A stretch of 64,000 nucleotides of DNA from Macrocystis pyrifera. Its lineage: Eukaryota; Sar; Phaeophyceae; Laminariales; Laminariaceae. The notes beneath the pieces were generated by a model, which had not been told where the DNA came from, did not search any database, and saw only the letters and a program-made list of their open reading frames with translations. A program made the translations under genes and the position numbers. The stretch spans positions 496,001 to 560,000 of the forward strand of contig JASSKH010000020.1 of NCBI GenBank assembly GCA_031763025.1, written 5' to 3'. Numbering within the stretch: the stretch's first letter is position 1; each line of letters begins with the position of its first letter. This document shows, in pieces, positions 57,975-64,000 of the stretch.

Positions 57975-60892
57975 GCCAGGATAACTGGCAGAGTTGAAGA
58001 GGGTGTGACACAGCTCATGCAAGTACTCACACTATCTTTGATCTCTGCGCACTGGCGGTACTACGTGAAGTTTCGACTATTTTAGGGTTCGACACTGCAG
58101 GTGCTGCACGTACTCGCAGTAGATTGGGGGGATACTGAGCTCAATGGCAGTACATTCTGCAACACAGTGAGCTGAAGCTGAGTGGGGTGGAGTGGAGTGG
58201 ACTGCGGTTCGCGTATGCACGCATGCAGACATTGCTGTTTTATGCGTATAGACGCCCCAGATATTAGAGAAGATATTGGGAGTATTGGCGATATTCTGGA
58301 TGCGTGTCGTCGAGATACAATGGTATTGTTGGCAGTACCTTACCGGTTGTTACTCCCAGATCTGGTACGTGTTCTGTGAGCACTCTCAGCAATAATTTAC
58401 CCCAATTACACTCTAATATACAGTGGGCAACGGCAGTTAAGAGACCTTCAACTTGTGAACAAAGATTCAGATAGGCACGAACAATAGGAATGTCATTGCA
58501 CCGCCAAGGGACGGGGCTGACGTGTTAACTACACAAGCATGGGTACTCTTTACCATTTGTTGTAGTTGGTCCTGTTTTTATGATGAGCGATTATTATGCC
58601 GAATTACCTGTGGTCTCTGTTCTGCACCCCCTCGAGGTGCTTACTGCTGTGGTGGTAAAAATAACACGAAGCATATGGAAGAAGAAGAGGCACCTGTCAG
58701 GACGCTATTGGAGCGGTAGGTTGTTGGTGTTGTTGTTTCGGGGGGGGGGGGCGGGGGGAGTGTGCGGCCGTTATAACCACCAAGTGCCCAGCACGTGACT
58801 GCCGGTCCATCATAATCCATGCCGCCGGCGCATGAACTGAAGAAACAGCTCTTCACGAATGGACAAAAGAAGCAAAAATCGGGATACATCAAGCACGAAC
58901 AAATCATAACGTTTTCTTTGCCTACCCTATAGCTGTTCTTGTTCTCATATTAACTCATAGCCACAATACAGTGCAGTCTGTGCCTATCCAAAAACTCTGT
59001 TGGAGTGGGAGAATAATACACATTACGACTGAAGCGTATCTACGCATACAAAAATAGTAACTGAGGTCCGCGCACGTACGTATCAGGTACATGCGGTATT
59101 CAAAGGTGTTGGTAAACGTTGTTTTTGATACTCGAATTTTACAAATTTTGAAATACGTCAGCTGTGAGTTCGACTGATTAAGTAGTGGACACTCAACTTT
59201 GCAAGCTGAGTGATACGTCTCGTGTATATTCCATTTTTACCGAATTTTACAAGTATTGTGATAAATTGAACGGGCGTATTCTATGTAGTTCCTTGTCAAA
59301 GATATAGGCAAGCGGCTCCCCTGGATGCTGCCCGGGTCAACAGGACAATTAAAATATATATATATATATGCTCACTGATACTATGTATAACCCGAACAAG
59401 AGATAATGATAAAATGTTGCAACATGTTGAAACCTTTTCATTTCACAAATATTTGTGTATTGAGTGATACTGATTTTTTAGCATGGTATGGCACTAAATG
59501 TGAATAATTCTTCCGGGGGTGAGCTGCTGCTGTTCTTGCGGCTTCTGTTTTTGCTTACGAATAAATTACAAGCGTTTCAACTACATATAGGCCAGCTTTC
59601 GTAGGAGGTACAGTTTCAACGGCAGGCCAGCGTGCGTAAGAGGATACTTTCCACTTGAAAATAGACTTGAAAAAGAGTCTCACCGCTGGCCTCGGGCGAA
59701 CCATACCGTGCGGCAGACGCACTTAAGTGGGATGGATTTTTGTGTAAGGATTTTCACCGCACGTTTTCCCCTGGACTGTGCTGCTCGACCCGTCACCCCG
59801 ATTGTGATGCTGTGATAACTTACTTGTACAGAGGACCGCATGCATCTGATACAGACGTGCGCGGACCTCATTTTTTACTGTTGTCTGACGTGTAGATATG
59901 CTTCAGTTATCATGCGTATATATTATTTGCTTTTTTTTTTAACCGAGGAGTTTTTCCACTCCAGAGGTTTTTGAGCTTGGAACCAGTCAATTTCTAAATG
60001 ATCCGTCCCCAAAACGGGACTGCGGTGCTAAAAGGTTAACACGGAAATACACATAGTATGCGCGTGAGCGGCTTATCATACAACTTGGGTATAGACGAGG
60101 CGCAATATGCAGCTTGCACAATTGACTATCAACAATTTTCACGGCGCGTGCGTCGACCTCTTTTTGCATAGCGGCTGTAACAGCGTGTGAGCATTTACAA
60201 CTATTTACATGGCTTGCGTCGACTTCCGCTTGTACTGCAGCAATAGCAGCGTGCGCTTTTAACTTCGCTTGTGCCTGCGCAATCAAATCAAAATAGCATG
60301 CGCTCCTCACGCAGAAGTAGCCGCGTTAGCCTCGGCCTCCGGCGATTTGCTCTCGTCTAACATCCTGTAAACTCAAAACTAGTCGGTATTTCCACTTGAA
60401 AAAAGACTGGACGAAACGGTTTTCCGCTGGCCTCGGGCCAGTAATTCAGTGCGGCAGCCGCACTTAAGTAGGATAAATATGTGTCTAGAGATGTTCACTG
60501 TACTTAATCCGCTGGCCTCGGGCGAGCGATGGTGCTGCTCTACCCGTCACTTCGACTTGGATGCTGGAAGTCAAGTCTGATGACTCTACTCACAGGGCAC
60601 CCGATCAGTTTCGAAATGGTGGTCATACCGAACAAACTGTCCGCTTGGAAATGGACATGACGAAGCGTTTGACCGCTGGCCTCGGGTGAACGGTTGATGC
60701 TGGTGGATCCATCAATTCTGTTGAGATGCTGGAAGTCATCTCTGATATTTGAACACACAGGATACACCGATGAGGTGTGGTTTGGATCATGACGATTGCC
60801 TCGCCGAGGGCTTCGATCTGATGCGTGCCGCATGGACGTAGCCGTTTCGAATAAAATTCTTCCGTAGGTGACCATGGAGTGACCCTCATGCG

Positions 60893-60932
<40 letters not shown>
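60893..60932. repeat. (GACA)n microsatellite, right copy
   Basis: This has the same length and the same interrupted unit as 18301-18340. Equal length at a fast-changing locus fits the near-identity of this end of the large repeat. Confidence 0.9.
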
Positions 60933-62519
60933 TTTTTCTGAATCCGTTTGAGAGACCACAAGTGTACCACTTGTGTAATTGGGTTCAGAAACACAGCACA
61001 ACACTGAGAGAAACTCCTAATCCTCTATAAATCCAGACAGGAAAACCAAGATGTTGAGCCTGGACACTAATTGGACGTTCCTCAATACCGGGCACCTACT
61101 TTAAATGATATAGTGTTCTCCCAGTACGGATTATACTACGAGGGGTTTATTTGTGTACAGAGCGGTGTGCCCGGTACGAGTGTTGCCGTGAACCCGACCC
61201 TCAATGAAGACTGATCACCAGCTGTGTTTTGCTAATTTTGTTTCGCCTGACGCATTCCCTCCACGGGTGAGGCACGGTGGATAAAAGCAGGAAGTAGAAA
61301 ACAGACACGATTGCAAGGCCAATAACCAAATACTAGGTATAATATGTCTAGGTTACTCGTATCACAAACTGCTGCAGGCTGGCCGGAGGTTGACTTTGGT
61401 TGGTTATTACGCTGTTGAGGGTTAATTCTTGTGGAGTACGTGCCTCAGTTGGCTCGACAAATACTAGTCAGCCTGACACAATACAGTCACTGCAGCAGCT
61501 TTGCTCGCGGAAACCATCAGTGCGGAGATAATACTATAGTCGGTCAGACTCGTTATATGATGTCGGTGTCTCGGGGAGTGAAATCCATCATCAACTCGTC
61601 ACACCGCGACGACCAGACGCGACTCTCAGCTGTTGCTGTCATCGAGCTCACTCGGTTGGCCACCTCGGTGCGGTCACCTTGTCAACTTGCTCACGAGAGC
61701 TCAGGAAGTAAATGCGCCTTCTGCGTTCGTTCATGACTTGCGAATTGTCTTGGGAGCGACGCTCGTGAGCCCTGTGCGCTCGCGAGTGGTGGCAACGCTC
61801 GAGAGATGGCGCTGCTCGATCTTCTACAGACTTTTACCTGAATTTCGTGAAAACCCTAAAATATTCAAGACGTCATTTGTCGGGGATGGAGATTTTCGGC
61901 TTTTATCGAGACAAAATAAGAAAATACCGAAATTTCTCGAACGCACTGAAACAAACTTAAATATACTCCTCGTTAAGACAGACCTTTTTGGTCTCACTCG
62001 GTTTATATATAATGGTGTCTGATACTCTTGCCTGTTTTAGTGTGTTGTTTGCCACATGTCCCTCTGACGTTAACGACGCTGTCGTTCTCAATTTGTATGT
62101 TTTCCGATTTCAAAATAGCACAAGGTATCTGGGATCACGCTACTTAGTCATGGCGGGATCACTGAAGGCGAAAGGCTATCCCCCAAGCCTGTTGGGGGTC
62201 CCGGAAAGCAAAAGAAATACCGCGTGAGGATTCCCAAACTCGTGACATGCCTCAAACGGTTCGGCCCGGAGCTGTACTGATATGAAGGCGGGCTCGTGTA
62301 GTCGGAAAGCCCGTACAGCAGCGGACGACGGGTGCGAAGGATCGTCAATTATTGGTGCGATAAGGGTGGGTGTAACCCTGTTGTAGATGACATAGAGTTT
62401 GCCCCATTTTTCAGGTGTGTTTTTTCAACCTATTTTATTTTTGTTCGTGCAGACCTGAGCCTATTGTTTCATTTAACTTAAAATTTTAGTTGTTAAATGC
62501 TGGCACCCACTGTTTCTGC

Positions 62520-62989
62520 ATGTTCAAGGCCGAGGTGAGCGAGATCCTGCTTTGCGGATGGGTGACGTGCACTCTCGATGCCCGACACGTCCGATCAGTG
62601 CAACACCAAGACCTCGCGCGGGTCATTGGCTTCTAGCGCTGACAGCGTGGCGATTACACCACCGCCTCGTACGCGATGCCCCCCGCAAAGACACGACGCG
62701 TGGGCATCGACACGTCCAAGCGAAAACGCAGGCGCTTATTTGCGAGGGGCGTAAAGCGGCAATACAAGGGGCGAAAACCACGTCGAGTGATGCCTGCGAC
62801 GATGACAAGAGGGAGGGCCCGGAGACCCGTCGGGCAGACGAAGACTTGGCACACGTAGGAGCTGCCTCGATGAAGACCTCGAGGTGTGTCGAGGCAGCGA
62901 GAGGTCGACGGTACACACACCGTTGGTATTTGGAGTGCAGACCGCGGTGTGGATCGTTGCCCAGGAAAAAAGGCAGGCGATGTAGGACG
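62520..62989 (+). mobile_element. LINE reverse-transcriptase 3' fragment, right copy
   Basis: This is the duplicate of 19927-20396 with the same stops. I see no difference between the copies here. Confidence 0.72.
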
Positions 62990-64000
62990 TAAAAATTGCT
63001 CATCATAGTCGCGCAAATGTCTTACCAGCTTATCAGTCACAAGGTATGTACTGCTGTAGATAGATTAGCTGTGATTGATCGGTGTGAATGTTGTATCTGC
63101 AATTCATCTAGGGAGAGACCCCGGAGATATTGATGCCTCTTCAGATCGGGTGCGAATTGTTTTTCGCTCCACTTCTAAGGGGCCCGGAAGGCGATGCGTG
63201 GAGCTCTACCTCGCACTTACATATTTGGGCATGCACTTCGGCAGGCAAACAAAATTTGTCACTTCAGATTTTTTTCTTTTTCTGCTCTCGCGCCTCATGG
63301 CAGCAAGCAGCGCAGAAGTTGTCCCCTTAACCCTCTTAGGATTGCAGTCCCGTTTCGCGGACAAACCAATCAAATTGCACGTAGTTTGTCCCCAAATGTT
63401 TTATTAATAAAACCGTTATTGTGGGTTCCAAGTTCTCGACCAGACCGTCGCATGGGTATTATATTGTCCCACGGAGGTCCCACCACTCGCCGAGGTCGTG
63501 GATATATATACCTATATCTTATTGTACATCTGTGGCCATCCATATTCCATGACTATTGTTGTCGCCAGCAGAGATGTCGTCAGCAGTGACATTGTCCCGT
63601 GTCAAGTAATCACTGCAGTTTGGAACGCAAGGCCCGTGCCTCGCACACACACTCTCAACCTCGCCCATCATCGTTGATTGTTGTTTCGTGAGGTCGTCCG
63701 TAGCACCGATCCTATACCAAAACCTGGCGTGTCCTACACGCTACACCCTCTAAGAATGGGAAGTGCCATAGATGTCGAGTCGAACTTGGGGGTCCTCCCC
63801 ACATTATAAGCATTTCGCTCGTTAGCGGGACGTATTTTACATGTTTTCTTACATATCGGATTTTTTTTTTTTCAGCCGTCAGTACTTGTGGCTGTGAATG
63901 CTCAACGGCACCCCAGAAATTCCAGAAATGACATTTCTTTTTTGGAGCTCTACTTACTGCGTTACATACGTTTTCTTCTCTTATAAATAGTACGTGGATG

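Larger units (their letters stand above)
42593..64000. repeat. Large direct repeat, right copy (window-truncated)
   Basis: This is the second copy of the segment at 1-21408. It carries the same exons, the same fold-back elements and the same LINE tail at the same relative places, so those insertions predate the duplication. Sequence immediately left of 42593 (exon 10 and later of the subtilase gene) has no partner inside the window, because the left copy is cut by base 1. Confidence 0.97.

Overview
The window is nuclear DNA from a eukaryote. Coding sequence is sparse and split into small exons by introns of about 0.1-3.6 kb with ordinary GT-AG (once GC-AG) borders. There are non-LTR and Tc1/mariner relics, long-inverted-repeat (fold-back) elements and homopolymer runs. 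The recognised protein and the two transposon relics recall stramenopiles (brown algae and relatives). That placement is my inference from memory and is not secure.

Layout: bases 1-21408 and 42593-64000 are the same sequence in direct orientation, starting 42,592 bases apart. The match is unbroken at both window edges, so the window shows about one and a half units of what is most simply a tandem array with a 42.6-kb period. By eye the copies differ at about 2% in the first 2 kb of the repeat and about 0.2-1% in the middle. I see no substitutions in the last 4.8 kb.

The one gene I can support is a secreted subtilisin-family (S8) protein on the minus strand. By matching splice sites and phases by hand I assembled 16 coding exons, 54371 down to 35978, about 925 codons. 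In order they encode a signal peptide, an unrecognised N-terminal region, a subtilase core (SDSFN, FSSAGNS, FSSRGP, GTSAAAP) and a C-terminal GDPH-type (von Willebrand D / root-cap-like) module. The segment where the catalytic histidine is expected reads EGSAMIELAFDIARGA and has no histidine. One single-base frameshift lies in the last exon. The first nine exons recur in the left copy (11788 down to 487), and its remaining exons would lie left of the window. The genes are head to tail, 42.58 kb apart.

The 24-kb spacer between them (11789-35977), whose left 9.6 kb recurs at 54372-64000, holds no gene I can recognise. It contains three fold-back elements (13047-15385 and 30043-31149 here; a third, 10403-11065, lies in intron 1 of the left gene), a LINE reverse-transcriptase tail (19927-20396), a Tc1/mariner element carrying a minisatellite (22086-23397), a tRNA-derived SINE-like element (26023-26369), a small palindromic MITE and several microsatellites. 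I recognised no rRNA genes, functional tRNA genes, CRISPR arrays or retrovirus-like elements.
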